A stretch of 64,000 bases of DNA from Candidatus Woesebacteria bacterium (GCA_020429045.1 JAGQLS010000003.1:1-64000); one strand, 5' to 3'; shown: positions 8,955 to 18,117, counted from the stretch's first letter. A program made the numbers and translations. The notes: generated by a model from the sequence alone, not told the origin.

Positions 8955-10136
8955 ATGATCAAACTTATTAAATCCACTTTTTATAACGAAGAGGATACAA
9001 AAAAGAAATTGACTTACTTCATCAGTAATGCCACACAATTAAGTTTCGGACCCCAATGTCAACAGTTTGAGAAAAATTTTGCTAAATACCAGGGAGCCAA
9101 AGATTGTGTCTTTTTAAATAGCGGAAGCTCAGCAAACCTTGCCATCATCCAAGCGCTTGTTAACCTTGGGAAGTTAAAACCAGGTGACATTGTAGGATTT
9201 TCTGCGCTTACATGGTCTACTAATCCTATGCCGCTTATTCAGCTTGGGCTCCTTGCGCTCCCGATTGATGTTGAAATGTCAACGCTCAATGTTTCAAGCA
9301 AAAAACTCAAAGAAGCGCTTGATCGATACCCGATAAAAGCTTTCTTTCTTACCAATCTATTGGGTTTTTGTGATGATATTGACGAAATACGAGTGTTATG
9401 CAAAAAACGTAATGTACTCCTCATTGAAGACAATTGCGAATCACTCGGCACTATATACAAAGGAGAAAAATTAGGCAATTTTGGTATTGCGAGTACTTCC
9501 TCATTTTATGTCGGACATCACATGTCTACAATCGAAGGTGGTGCAGTCTGTACAAACAATATGTCGCTTGCAAACATGGTGCGAATAGTACGCGCGCACG
9601 GTTGGGACAGAAATTTGAGCAGTGCAAATCAAAACAAAATTCGCAGCAAATTTAAAGTAAATTCTACGTTTTATTCACGATATACATTTTACGATCTTGG
9701 GTACAACCTAAGACCAACAGAAATTAACGGATTTTTAGGGAGTCTCCAACTCAAATACATCTCTGAGATTGTAAAAAAAAGAAATAAAAACTTCTTTACC
9801 ATGGCAAAAGCTATTTATTCTCGGACAGATCGCTATTTCCCTGTGAAATACGATCATATTGAATTTTTATCGAATTTCGCATTTCCGGTTGTGTGCAAAT
9901 CGGTAGCAATACGCGACGCATTGGTAGAAAAATGCTCCAACAAAGTAGAAATACGACCCATCGTCGGGGGTGACATGACACAGCAACCTTTTTTCAAAAA
10001 ACACATGAATATGTTTGCTCACGTTTTGCAACAATCAAATGCAGAGCTTATTCACAAACAAGGACTCTACGTAGGCAACAATCCTGAATTGACCGCAAAA
10101 GAATTGCAAACAATCATACACTTATTCACCAGCTAG
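8955..10136 (+). CDS. ColD-like sugar 3-dehydrase (DegT/DnrJ/EryC1/StrS fold, catalytic His)
   Basis: A 393-residue PLP-fold protein. The usual Schiff-base lysine is replaced by His188 in the FYVGHHMSTIEGG segment. This substitution marks ColD-type enzymes, which remove the C3 hydroxyl of GDP-4-keto-6-deoxymannose, rather than sugar aminotransferases. Length and His position match E. coli ColD, in which His188 is catalytic. It lacks the CxC iron-sulfur motif of the second His-type enzyme here (rfbH). A GDP-mannose 4,6-dehydratase that could supply its substrate lies at 39830-40825. With the GDP-heptose cassette downstream, a GDP-heptose derivative is an alternative substrate. Confidence 0.75.
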   Translation: MIKLIKSTFYNEEDTKKKLTYFISNATQLSFGPQCQQFEKNFAKYQGAKDCVFLNSGSSANLAIIQALVNLGKLKPGDIVGFSALTWSTNPMPLIQLGLLALPIDVEMSTLNVSSKKLKEALDRYPIKAFFLTNLLGFCDDIDEIRVLCKKRNVLLIEDNCESLGTIYKGEKLGNFGIASTSSFYVGHHMSTIEGGAVCTNNMSLANMVRIVRAHGWDRNLSSANQNKIRSKFKVNSTFYSRYTFYDLGYNLRPTEINGFLGSLQLKYISEIVKKRNKNFFTMAKAIYSRTDRYFPVKYDHIEFLSNFAFPVVCKSVAIRDALVEKCSNKVEIRPIVGGDMTQQPFFKKHMNMFAHVLQQSNAELIHKQGLYVGNNPELTAKELQTIIHLFTS

Positions 10137-10141
10137 GCACT

Positions 10142-11401
10142 ATGAGTTCTTTCAACAACAGCGATATCGATCTCCTTGTTTTGACTTGGCACCAAACATA
10201 TCTCTCTTCCTTTGCAGGCGGATATATCAGGTTGCGAGAATTTTTCCAATATATGCCGCGCAAATTACGATTTCTTGTTCTTGATAACGCTCCTTCGATT
10301 TATAAAGATATTCTTCATAAAAAAAACATCCGAACCTATCAAACTACAAAGGTGATTAAACCCCTCATGAAACGTATCTTTTTCCTATGGTTTGTTTTAG
10401 AAAACATAAGCGCAGCTTTTGTCATATACCGCCATGCAAAAAAATTGATACAAAAAAGAGGGGTGAAGGTGGTATACGTACCAATTGGGGAATTTTTCCA
10501 CTTATATATACCAGCGATTCTATTAAAAAAGAAACATCCTTACCTTAAACTCGTAGTCGATATCTTAAATTATGAACTGCCGGGAAACAGTTATTCAAAT
10601 TATTTTCGCATTCTAACCAAAGCAGGAACAAACCCAATTATCGCTATAGGGATACTTCTACATTACGCGATCATCACAACAGTAATGAATGCTACGATAC
10701 GATCAATTGACTATATGTTTACCGTGAGCCCAGACTTGGTAAAAAAAATTAAACGCGTATATCAAAAATCTACGATTGATTATACGCCATCTGGCATAAA
10801 CCTTTCCGATGTTGTCAAGAAAGATACAAAAAAAATATTTGATGCTGTCTATGTCGGTCGAGTAACCGTAAGAAAAGGAATTTTTGAAGTCCTTAACGTT
10901 TGGAAAAACGTTGTTTCGCAAAAACCAAACGCACGTCTTGCTATTGCTGGACACACAAGTGAAATGGTTATGAAACAGCTCAAAAAAACCATTGAGCAAT
11001 ATGGTATCAAAAAAAATGTGACTATTTTCGGAGTAGTGAGCAATAAAAAAAAGTTTGAAATCTTGTCGCAAAGTGAGATTTTTCTACATCTTGCACCATA
11101 CGAGCCGCTCTTTCCAGTAATCGGTATACTCGAAGGACTTGCCGCAGGCTTACCCGTCGTTATCTACGATATGCCCGTTGTGAAATCGCAAAAAAAAGAG
11201 TTACATGACATTCCTTGTATCATGATCGTTGAAAATGGGAATACATCGCAAGCTGTAGATACCATCGCAGATTACCTTGCATCAAATATAAAAAATAAGC
11301 AAATGGTTACAAAACAGGCGCGGACCTACGCTAAACGATTTGATTGGAAAGTCATCGCACGCAAAGAACTTGATATTATTGAAGGTTTGATTAATAATTA
11401 A
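10142..11401 (+). CDS. Glycosyltransferase family 4 (GT-B fold)
   Basis: A 419-residue GT-B enzyme. The C-terminal half shows VGRVTVRKGIFEVL and the donor-site segment PYEPLFPVIGILEGLAAG. A hydrophobic stretch near residues 170-200 suggests membrane association. It starts 5 bases after the ColD-like gene and 6 bases before a methyltransferase gene, within the glycan operon. Specificity is unknown. Confidence 0.85.
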   Translation: MSSFNNSDIDLLVLTWHQTYLSSFAGGYIRLREFFQYMPRKLRFLVLDNAPSIYKDILHKKNIRTYQTTKVIKPLMKRIFFLWFVLENISAAFVIYRHAKKLIQKRGVKVVYVPIGEFFHLYIPAILLKKKHPYLKLVVDILNYELPGNSYSNYFRILTKAGTNPIIAIGILLHYAIITTVMNATIRSIDYMFTVSPDLVKKIKRVYQKSTIDYTPSGINLSDVVKKDTKKIFDAVYVGRVTVRKGIFEVLNVWKNVVSQKPNARLAIAGHTSEMVMKQLKKTIEQYGIKKNVTIFGVVSNKKKFEILSQSEIFLHLAPYEPLFPVIGILEGLAAGLPVVIYDMPVVKSQKKELHDIPCIMIVENGNTSQAVDTIADYLASNIKNKQMVTKQARTYAKRFDWKVIARKELDIIEGLINN

Positions 11402-11407
11402 CAACAT

Positions 11408-12091
11408 ATGGACACCCGAGATTTCAATACGAAGCGGTACGCAACTCCTTTTGTCGACGAACTCACCCCTTTTACTAGAATACGTATTGCAAAAATGATT
11501 GACATGATTAACCCTTGTAATAAATTGCTCGATATCGGCTGTTGGGATGGATACATCATGAATGAGATACTAAAAAAAGGAAAGGCGAAAAAAGTAGTAG
11601 GTGTTGACAACTCAAAAACAGCCATTGCATCGTGTAAAAAAAATGGTTTTGAAGCGAAACTTGTTACTTCAGTAGATCAAAAAATGCCCTTCAAAAAAGA
11701 CGCATTTGACGCTGTCTCTGCCGGCGAAGTTATCGAGCATTTATTTGACGTCAATGGATTCATTCAGGAAATACATCGTGTGCTTAAACCTGGCGGTCAG
11801 TTTGTTTTGACAACGCCAAACATCGCCTCTCTCGGGAGTCGAATCACCCTCGCGTTGGGCAAAATTCCCTGGATGATCGAAAATGAACTTGGTGGATTTA
11901 ATTCTGGACACATTCGTTATTTTACTTTCGATTTTCTCGAATATATGCTCAAAAAACACAACTTTGTCGTAAAAAAAAGAAATGCGGATATTTTACACGT
12001 GGGACATACAATTTTTACAGGATCTGATCGTTTAACTAAAACTTTTTATAAACTTGGAAGAATTATTATTATTAAGGCACAAAAAAAATGA
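11408..12091 (+). CDS. Class I SAM-dependent methyltransferase
   Basis: A 227-residue Rossmann methyltransferase. Motif I is LLDIGCWDGY near residue 38, the post-I acidic residue is in VVGVDNS, and motif IV is DAVSAGEVIEHL, all as in Methyltransf_11. Its stop overlaps the hddA start (ATGA). Placement directly before the heptose cassette suggests O- or C-methylation of a sugar or of the glycan terminus, but no substrate motif is visible. Confidence 0.83.
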   Translation: MDTRDFNTKRYATPFVDELTPFTRIRIAKMIDMINPCNKLLDIGCWDGYIMNEILKKGKAKKVVGVDNSKTAIASCKKNGFEAKLVTSVDQKMPFKKDAFDAVSAGEVIEHLFDVNGFIQEIHRVLKPGGQFVLTTPNIASLGSRITLALGKIPWMIENELGGFNSGHIRYFTFDFLEYMLKKHNFVVKKRNADILHVGHTIFTGSDRLTKTFYKLGRIIIIKAQKK

Positions 12092-13110
12092 TCGTCGTAC
12101 GCGCACCACTCCGCATCAGCTTTATGGGCGGAGGAACAGATATTGCAAAATTTTACTCTAAATATGGCGGAAAAGTTATTTCCACGACAATTGATAAATA
12201 TGTAAATGTTGTCATAAACAGAACGCCTCTGATTCCTCGCATTTCTGTTAAATATTCTGTTTCCGAGGTTGCTGATAAACCAGAAGACATATCGCACACG
12301 CGTGTCCGGGCTGGACTTATGTGCACCGGCATACGAAGTGGAATAGAGATTGCATCATTTTCAACGCTTCCTTCCAAAACCGGTCTTGGTTCTTCTTCAA
12401 GTTTCACAGCAGCACTACTTATGGGCTTGTATGCCTTTACTGGTAAAAAGATTAGTAAAAAGGAACTTGCCGAAGAAAGCTGCACATTAGAAATAGAAAC
12501 ACTAGGCGAACCCATCGGTAAACAAGACCAGTATGCCGCAGTCTATGGTGGGTTCAATACCATAGAGTTCAGACCAAACGGCAAAACAATCGTGAAACCC
12601 GTTCTTATTGACTACAAAACACGTACCGAATTTGAAGATCGACTTATTCTTCTGTATACCGGCATAACGCGCGATGCATCTTCTGTACTTACCGTGCAAA
12701 AAGCTAACATGGAAAAAAAAGTCGAACAAATGAAATTTCTCGCAGCATCTGTCGACGTATTTAAAAAAGAACTAGAGAAAGGAAACTTTAAAAAATTAGG
12801 AGAAATGCTTCATGAAGCATGGCTCGCTAAAAAAAGTTTGGCGTACAACATGTCAAATAAGACAATCGATCGATTATACGATACAGGAAGGCGTGCTGGT
12901 GCGTGGGGAGGTAAAATCTTAGGTGCAGGTGGTGGTGGGTGCATACTTTTTTTATCACCCAAAAGTAAAAAAAGTGTAATTAAGGAAGCGTTAACAAAAC
13001 AGATCAAAAGAATGAAGCTCAAAAATGCCAAAATCATTCCCTTTTCTATGGTGCAATCTGGAACCGAAATATTATTTAATGGAGAAGATCGATCAAATCA
13101 TTACGTATGA
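12088..13110 (+). CDS. hddA: D-glycero-alpha-D-manno-heptose-7-phosphate kinase
   Basis: A 340-residue GHMP kinase. It begins VVRAPLRISFMGGGTD and carries the ATP-binding motif PSKTGLGSSSSF near residue 94 and the C-terminal glycine loop KILGAGGGGC. These are hallmarks of HddA/HldA-type heptose kinases, which phosphorylate heptose 7-phosphate at C1. It is followed, with overlaps, by gmhA, gmhB and hddC, which together complete the GDP-heptose pathway. It overlaps the methyltransferase upstream by four bases. Fucokinase-like activity is the main alternative, but the neighbours argue strongly for heptose. Confidence 0.88.
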   Translation: MIVVRAPLRISFMGGGTDIAKFYSKYGGKVISTTIDKYVNVVINRTPLIPRISVKYSVSEVADKPEDISHTRVRAGLMCTGIRSGIEIASFSTLPSKTGLGSSSSFTAALLMGLYAFTGKKISKKELAEESCTLEIETLGEPIGKQDQYAAVYGGFNTIEFRPNGKTIVKPVLIDYKTRTEFEDRLILLYTGITRDASSVLTVQKANMEKKVEQMKFLAASVDVFKKELEKGNFKKLGEMLHEAWLAKKSLAYNMSNKTIDRLYDTGRRAGAWGGKILGAGGGGCILFLSPKSKKSVIKEALTKQIKRMKLKNAKIIPFSMVQSGTEILFNGEDRSNHYV

Positions 13111-13721
13111 AAAACTATATCAATAATTTTTCTAAACACGTTACGCAAGCTATTTTGACTATCCCACATAAAGAAATTGCTAAGGCGCTTTCATTGCTTG
13201 AAGCGGTATACGAACGGGATGGACGAATCTATGTATTTGGTAATGGTGGTTCGCTTGCCATGGCCACGCACTGGGTGGGCGACTTTAATAAAACCATATT
13301 TAATAATCTTCTTGAAACAAAAACAAAACGTTTCCAAGCCATCAGACTACCAAGCACTGAAGTCGAACTTACCGCATGGGCAAACGATATTGGCTACGAT
13401 ATGGTGTTTGCCGGACCTTTACAAAATTATCTCACTGATAGCGATTTGATTATTGCCATATCCAGTTCTGGAAACTCACCTAATATTGTGAAAGCAGTAC
13501 AATATGCCAACAGGAGAAAGGTGCCGGTTATCGGGCTTTCAGGTTTTGATGGGGGAAAGCTGAATAAACTTGCTGATATCAAAATTTTGGTGAAAACCAA
13601 AAAAGGAGCATATACAACAGTTGAATGTGTGCATAATATGATCTTACATCTTATGACGCAATACTTCAACGACTATTTTTCTGAACTTTATGAAAAACGC
13701 AAAGGCAGTATTTCTCGATAG
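13107..13721 (+). CDS. gmhA: Sedoheptulose-7-phosphate isomerase (SIS domain)
   Basis: A 204-residue SIS-domain protein. It contains FGNGGSLAMATHWVGDF near residue 45, the GmhA signature with its serine and histidine, and the second SIS loop ISSSGNSPN. GmhA converts sedoheptulose 7-phosphate to D-glycero-D-manno-heptose 7-phosphate, the first committed step to ADP- or GDP-heptose. It overlaps hddA by four bases (ATGA) and gmhB by 32 bases. Length is close to the family norm. Confidence 0.88.
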   Translation: MKNYINNFSKHVTQAILTIPHKEIAKALSLLEAVYERDGRIYVFGNGGSLAMATHWVGDFNKTIFNNLLETKTKRFQAIRLPSTEVELTAWANDIGYDMVFAGPLQNYLTDSDLIIAISSSGNSPNIVKAVQYANRRKVPVIGLSGFDGGKLNKLADIKILVKTKKGAYTTVECVHNMILHLMTQYFNDYFSELYEKRKGSISR

Positions 13722-14235
13722 GGATGGTACGCTCATTTCTTCTGTCCACTATCTCCGTAACTTTTCGCAGCTACGACTATTGCCCAAAGTTGCAGAGGCG
13801 ATACGCATACTCAATAAAAAAAACTATCTTGTGTTTGTAATAACTAATCAAGCGGTTGTTGCGCGTGGCTATATAACCGAAACAACATTAAAAGCAATTC
13901 ACGAAGAACTTCTCCGCAGACTCAAACGCAAAGGAGCCCGGGTTGATGGCATTTTTTATTGTCCTCATCATCCGAATGCAGATATGCCTGTATACAGGAA
14001 AGACTGTAAATATCGTAAGCCAAACACTGGATTTGTTGATGAAGTTGTTGAAAAATATTCTATTTCACGAAACGATTCGTATTTTATCGGCGATACCGAA
14101 ACCGATATGCAGACTGCACGTAATGCAAAATTACACAGCATATATATCAATCACAATACCAAAGAACCAATAGACGCCGAGTATCGGGTAAAAACAGTGT
14201 ATGAGGCTGTTACATCAATAATTACAAAAACATAA
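13690..14235 (+). CDS. gmhB: D-glycero-D-manno-heptose 1,7-bisphosphate 7-phosphatase (HAD)
   Basis: A 181-residue HAD-IIIA phosphatase with motif I VFLDRDGTLI, a threonine motif II in FVITNQ and motif IV GDTETDM. The zinc loop is visible as CPHHPNA followed about 15 residues later by DCKYRKPNTG. Canonical GmhB has CxC before RKP; here the second cysteine is tyrosine, so one of four zinc ligands is missing. The start at 13690 lies 32 bases inside gmhA and places MKNAKAVFLDRDGT at the N-terminus as expected. It removes the 7-phosphate after HddA action. Confidence 0.87.
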   Translation: MKNAKAVFLDRDGTLISSVHYLRNFSQLRLLPKVAEAIRILNKKNYLVFVITNQAVVARGYITETTLKAIHEELLRRLKRKGARVDGIFYCPHHPNADMPVYRKDCKYRKPNTGFVDEVVEKYSISRNDSYFIGDTETDMQTARNAKLHSIYINHNTKEPIDAEYRVKTVYEAVTSIITKT

Positions 14236-14954
14236 TGCAGGCGCTTATTCTTTCAGCAGGACAAGGAACCAGATTGTATCCATTAACCGAAAAAACGCCC
14301 AAAGTTATGTTGAAAGTGAACGGAAAACCAATGCTGCAACATCATGTGGAACTACTTAAGAAACACGGCATCAATAATATCTTTATTAACACGTATGCGT
14401 TTCCTCAAGTAATCATGGACTTTTTTGGCGATGGGAGCAAATTTGGCGTTCGCATAACCTACAGTAGGGAAGATACGAAGTCGAGTTACCTAGGTCCTAA
14501 ACTTCTTGGTTCTGCCGGCGCACTGCATAATTTTAAAAGCCAGATTGTTGACGATTTACTTGTCTTATACGGCGACGTATACACCGATATTGATGTATCT
14601 AAATTGATTAAGACTCATTTCGACAGAGTGTCTATGTTTACTACCGTTGTGCATGAATCTTCACACCCTCACGATAGCGATCTGGTGGTGTTTGATAAAA
14701 AAACGCACAAGGTAACAGAATGGGTTACTAAACCACACGAGTTGAACCGAGGTTTCAGCAATGCGGGTTTATATATCTTTAATAAAAAAATGCTTAATTA
14801 TTTGCCATCCAAGGTCCCTGCTGATTTTGCGCACGACTTCATTCCATTGCTCGTCAAAGAAGGTCTGGTTTCTGCCTATGTAACAGAGGATTTTATGATG
14901 GACATGGGAACGCCGGAAAGATATAATAAACTCATTTCGTTACGTACCTCATGA
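14235..14954 (+). CDS. hddC: D-glycero-alpha-D-manno-heptose 1-phosphate guanylyltransferase
   Basis: A 239-residue sugar nucleotidyltransferase. It opens ALILSAGQGTRLYPLTEKTPK, the nucleotide-binding G-x-G-T-R-x(7)-P-K motif, and has VLYGDVYTDID as the metal-binding segment. Together with hddA, gmhA and gmhB it completes GDP-D-glycero-alpha-D-manno-heptose synthesis, known from S-layer glycans and some capsules. Its start shares a base with the gmhB stop (TAATG) and its end overlaps the next SDR gene. GTP preference is inferred from the cassette, not from a residue I can point to. Confidence 0.84.
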   Translation: MQALILSAGQGTRLYPLTEKTPKVMLKVNGKPMLQHHVELLKKHGINNIFINTYAFPQVIMDFFGDGSKFGVRITYSREDTKSSYLGPKLLGSAGALHNFKSQIVDDLLVLYGDVYTDIDVSKLIKTHFDRVSMFTTVVHESSHPHDSDLVVFDKKTHKVTEWVTKPHELNRGFSNAGLYIFNKKMLNYLPSKVPADFAHDFIPLLVKEGLVSAYVTEDFMMDMGTPERYNKLISLRTS

Positions 14955-16036
14955 AAAAAACAGCACTTATAACTGGCGGCGCCGGATTTATTGGCTCCCA
15001 TACTGCCGATGCGCTCTTGAAAAAGGGATATAACGTAAGAATCTTAGACGCTTTCACCAAACCGGTTCACCAATACGGCATACCCGGATACCTTGCAAAT
15101 GAAATTGAAGTGCTAAGAGGTGATGTAAGAAAACGAAAAAACATTTATGAAGCACTCAAAGGTGCGGATGTCGTTTTCCACTTTGCCGCTTTTCAAGACT
15201 ACCTCCCTGTATTTAGTAGATATTTTGATGTCAACGCAACTGGGACCGCATTACTTTACGAACTTATTGTGAAGCATAATTTACCAATACAGAAGTTGAT
15301 CCTCGCTTCTTCCCAAGCTGTATATGGTGAAGGAACATATCGATGCAACAATGGGCATACTGTATGTCCATCTCAACGTTCTATAAAGAGTTTAAAGAAA
15401 CATCAATGGGATTTTGTTTGTCCCCACGACGGTCTTGCCCTCAAACCTCAGTGGACCAACGAGGAGGCCAAACGTGTTCCACATAATTCTTACGGCATCT
15501 CAAAAGTTGCTCAGGAATCTATCGCGCTTAATCTCGGAAAACGTTATTCTATTCCCACCGTTGCACTTCGGTATTCCATTGTTCAAGGGCCACGCCAATC
15601 TCCTTTCAATCTCTATTCAGGAGTACTTCGCGTTTTCGTAACGCATCTTCTTGCTGGCACTTCGCCAACCATTTACGAAGACGGCAAACAATTACGCGAT
15701 TTCATCAATATCTATGATGTCGTTAAAGCAAATATATTGGTTCTTGAAGATGCACGAGCTGACTACCAAATTTTTAACGTGGGGAGTGGTAAAACATGGA
15801 CGGTACGATCATTTTTCGATATTGTTCAAAAACAACTTAACTCTGATATCCCGCCAAAAATAGACAAAACGTTTCGGGTAGGGGATACTCGTCATATTTT
15901 TTCTGACATAAACAAAATTAAAAAGCTTGGATTTGCACCTTTTCGTAGAATTGAAGAATCAATTGGTGAATACGCAAAGTGGGTCCAAACCTTGCCACAT
16001 TTTGATAAATTGATTACATCCTTAGGGAAAACATGA
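14951..16036 (+). CDS. NAD-dependent sugar epimerase with zinc-finger-like insertion
   Basis: A 361-residue extended SDR with GGAGFIGSH near residue 8 and catalytic YGISK near residue 176. Between the catalytic serine strand and the YxxxK lies an insertion with Cys and His residues (RCNNGHTVCP, then about 20 residues, then CPHDG) that looks like a zinc knuckle. This insertion is seen in a subgroup of UDP-glucose-4-epimerase-like enzymes. It follows hddC with a four-base overlap and may modify the GDP-heptose. The substrate is unproven. Confidence 0.8.
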   Translation: MKKTALITGGAGFIGSHTADALLKKGYNVRILDAFTKPVHQYGIPGYLANEIEVLRGDVRKRKNIYEALKGADVVFHFAAFQDYLPVFSRYFDVNATGTALLYELIVKHNLPIQKLILASSQAVYGEGTYRCNNGHTVCPSQRSIKSLKKHQWDFVCPHDGLALKPQWTNEEAKRVPHNSYGISKVAQESIALNLGKRYSIPTVALRYSIVQGPRQSPFNLYSGVLRVFVTHLLAGTSPTIYEDGKQLRDFINIYDVVKANILVLEDARADYQIFNVGSGKTWTVRSFFDIVQKQLNSDIPPKIDKTFRVGDTRHIFSDINKIKKLGFAPFRRIEESIGEYAKWVQTLPHFDKLITSLGKT

Positions 16037-16037
16037 T

Positions 16038-17165
16038 ATGCATATTTTATTTTATTCCCCGGTAAAGCTTCAAAGTGGGGGTGGGTGCGAACGATGGCAC
16101 TGCGATATAACAAATTCGCTAAAAAAACAATTTCGTTGCTCGTTAGAGATTGTGACCGCAGACCTTGGAGAGGACAGGTGGTCGCCGGAATACTTGAATA
16201 CTCAATTACAGGGAATTCCGTATACGCAACTTACTTTTTTACATTTTTTTGGCATACTAATTCCCACTGTAAAAAATTTCATCTTTTTGTACAAAAAATG
16301 TAAACAAGCCGATGCAGTACATTTTATTTATGGATTTATGGGGCAAGACGTCTTCATGGCAATGCTAAAATTTTTCACAGGGGTAAAAATTGTGGTGGGA
16401 CATCACGCGCCTATTTTCCATTCATCAAAAATACATAATTATTACATGAAATTTGTGTCTCGATATATATTGGGTTATTTTGATTTTCATCAAACATTAA
16501 ATGCTTCAGATAAAACGTTTTTCGAAAAGAAGTGGAAAATAAAAAATGTCTATTTTATTCCCAGCGGAATACGTGTAGATAGATTTCTCAAGCTGAAAAG
16601 AAAACGACATGATGATATCACTTTTTTGTCTGTTGGTCGTTATGCCAAACAAAAAGGGTTTGATTTAGCTGTTGAGGCGATTGACCTTTTTAACAAAAAA
16701 TTCCCTCAAAATAAGGCTCAATTTATTTTCATTGGTAGCGGTGACATGGTTAATGTTATTGAAAAATATGCAAAAAGAAATAATAACATTATTAACGCTG
16801 GATTTATTGCCTACGAAAACATACCAAACTATTATGAAAATGCTGACATATATCTTCTTACCTCGCGTGAAGAACCTTTTGGGTTGGTGCTCATTGAGGC
16901 TTGGGCTGCTGGCATACCTGTTTTGGCGACCAAAACAGAAGGGCCAATCGATATGTTAAAAGAAGGTGTGAACGGCTGGTTTATCAAAGAAATTTCAGCT
17001 GTGAAAATAGCAGATGCGATCGAAAAAATCTATCAACAAGCGCTCAAAAATCATTCTTTTTTGTCATCTTTTGAAATTGAATGTAAAAAAACCGGTCGAT
17101 ATTATAGTATTGATCGAACAGCACAAGAAATGAAAAAGAATTTCTTTATGGAGCGCTCTTCTTGA
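16038..17165 (+). CDS. Glycosyltransferase family 4 (GT-B fold)
   Basis: A 375-residue GT-B enzyme starting HILFYSPVKLQSGGGCERW, an acceptor-domain glycine loop. It has VGRYAKQKGFDLAVEAI and the E-x7-E donor signature REEPFGLVLIEAWAAG. It is the last gene of the plus-strand glycan operon. Its 3' end overlaps the convergent GT2 gene by 20 bases, leaving no room for a separate terminator. Its place next to the heptose cassette makes a heptosyltransferase-like role plausible, but this is inference. Confidence 0.87.
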   Translation: MHILFYSPVKLQSGGGCERWHCDITNSLKKQFRCSLEIVTADLGEDRWSPEYLNTQLQGIPYTQLTFLHFFGILIPTVKNFIFLYKKCKQADAVHFIYGFMGQDVFMAMLKFFTGVKIVVGHHAPIFHSSKIHNYYMKFVSRYILGYFDFHQTLNASDKTFFEKKWKIKNVYFIPSGIRVDRFLKLKRKRHDDITFLSVGRYAKQKGFDLAVEAIDLFNKKFPQNKAQFIFIGSGDMVNVIEKYAKRNNNIINAGFIAYENIPNYYENADIYLLTSREEPFGLVLIEAWAAGIPVLATKTEGPIDMLKEGVNGWFIKEISAVKIADAIEKIYQQALKNHSFLSSFEIECKKTGRYYSIDRTAQEMKKNFFMERSS

Positions 17166-18075
17166 ACTTGTACCACCTATGAAGTTTTGAGACGAAAAAT
17201 ATAACTATATTTGCCCATAGTTTTTGGAATATATTAGATTTTGGAGACGATCTGAGGAGTTTTTTCTTATCCTTCTGAAAATTTCTTTCTATGTTCTCAA
17301 GCGTAATGTTGTGTTGTAATTCATATGCTTTGGCGTAGGTAAAAAAGTAATACAATGAAAATTGTACAGCGCTTATAAATCCTTTTGTACCGAGCAAAAA
17401 TAATCTTCCAAAAAAATAGTGTTCAATGAAACTCCAAATCGGTCGTATAATCAGCCTCACTACCAAAAACGAGCGAGGAACAGATTGTGAATGAAAATTG
17501 GTATAGGTATTTAATGTTTTGAGGGATTTCTCAGTATTATACAAAGAGAAATGATAAACAGAATATTCGGGTAGAGGTGGAAGGTAAAGAATATCGGAAG
17601 GTTTAACGTCTGGAGCAAAACGACCGCGTTGATGCATGATATTCTTGTCAAAAAGCAATGCGCCCTTCTTAAAAAAGTGTATATTGATGAATGCAATTAT
17701 GCTATCTGCATCGCCTTCATAAAGGACTGTTATTTTGTTTTGAATCACAATTCTATATTTATCTTCTTTCGCTATTTTTTTATATAGATCAAGACATGTC
17801 TTTGGAATGATTTCGTCTGCTGCAGCAAAACAAATCCAATCGGTATCTACATGACTCATGGTGTACTTCATCTGCTCTTCAGTTTCCGTCCAGCCAGCAT
17901 TTTTGTGTCTAATAACAGTTGCTCCATATTTTCTGGCTATTTCTCTGGTTTTATCAGTACTCTCGTTATCAACCACCAACACTTTACCATATCCCACAAA
18001 ATTTTTTAAAGGGTATTCTATTCGTTTCTCTTCATTAAATGTTGCAATAATAAAGGTGATGTTTTCTTTCTGCAT
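17146..18075 (-). CDS. Glycosyltransferase family 2 (WaaE/KdtX-like)
   Basis: A 309-residue GT-A enzyme from the ATG at 18075; a TTG six codons upstream is less likely. It shows ITFIIATFNEEKRI, VLVVDNESTDKT and WICFAAADEII, the last in the DxD position with sequence AADE. This arrangement is seen in WaaE-like GT2 enzymes. A C-terminal hydrophobic stretch near residues 215-260 suggests membrane contact. It is divergent from the large membrane protein at 18118 and overlaps the convergent GT4 gene by 20 bases. Confidence 0.82.
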   Translation of the reverse strand: MQKENITFIIATFNEEKRIEYPLKNFVGYGKVLVVDNESTDKTREIARKYGATVIRHKNAGWTETEEQMKYTMSHVDTDWICFAAADEIIPKTCLDLYKKIAKEDKYRIVIQNKITVLYEGDADSIIAFINIHFFKKGALLFDKNIMHQRGRFAPDVKPSDILYLPPLPEYSVYHFSLYNTEKSLKTLNTYTNFHSQSVPRSFLVVRLIIRPIWSFIEHYFFGRLFLLGTKGFISAVQFSLYYFFTYAKAYELQHNITLENIERNFQKDKKKLLRSSPKSNIFQKLWANIVIFFVSKLHRWYKFKKSAP

Positions 18076-18079
18076 AATC

Positions 18080-18087
18080 GTTATAAT
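18080..18087. promoter_or_regulatory. Overlapping divergent -10 boxes
   Basis: On the plus strand TATAAT (18082-18087) lies 30 bases before the ATG at 18118. On the minus strand TATAAC (18085-18080) ends 4 bases before the ATG at 18075. The two boxes share bases, so polymerase could fire one direction at a time. No clear -35 box is seen in either direction. Confidence 0.4.
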
Positions 18088-18117
18088 GGACAAATAAGTA
18101 ACTCTTCAATTCGTGCT

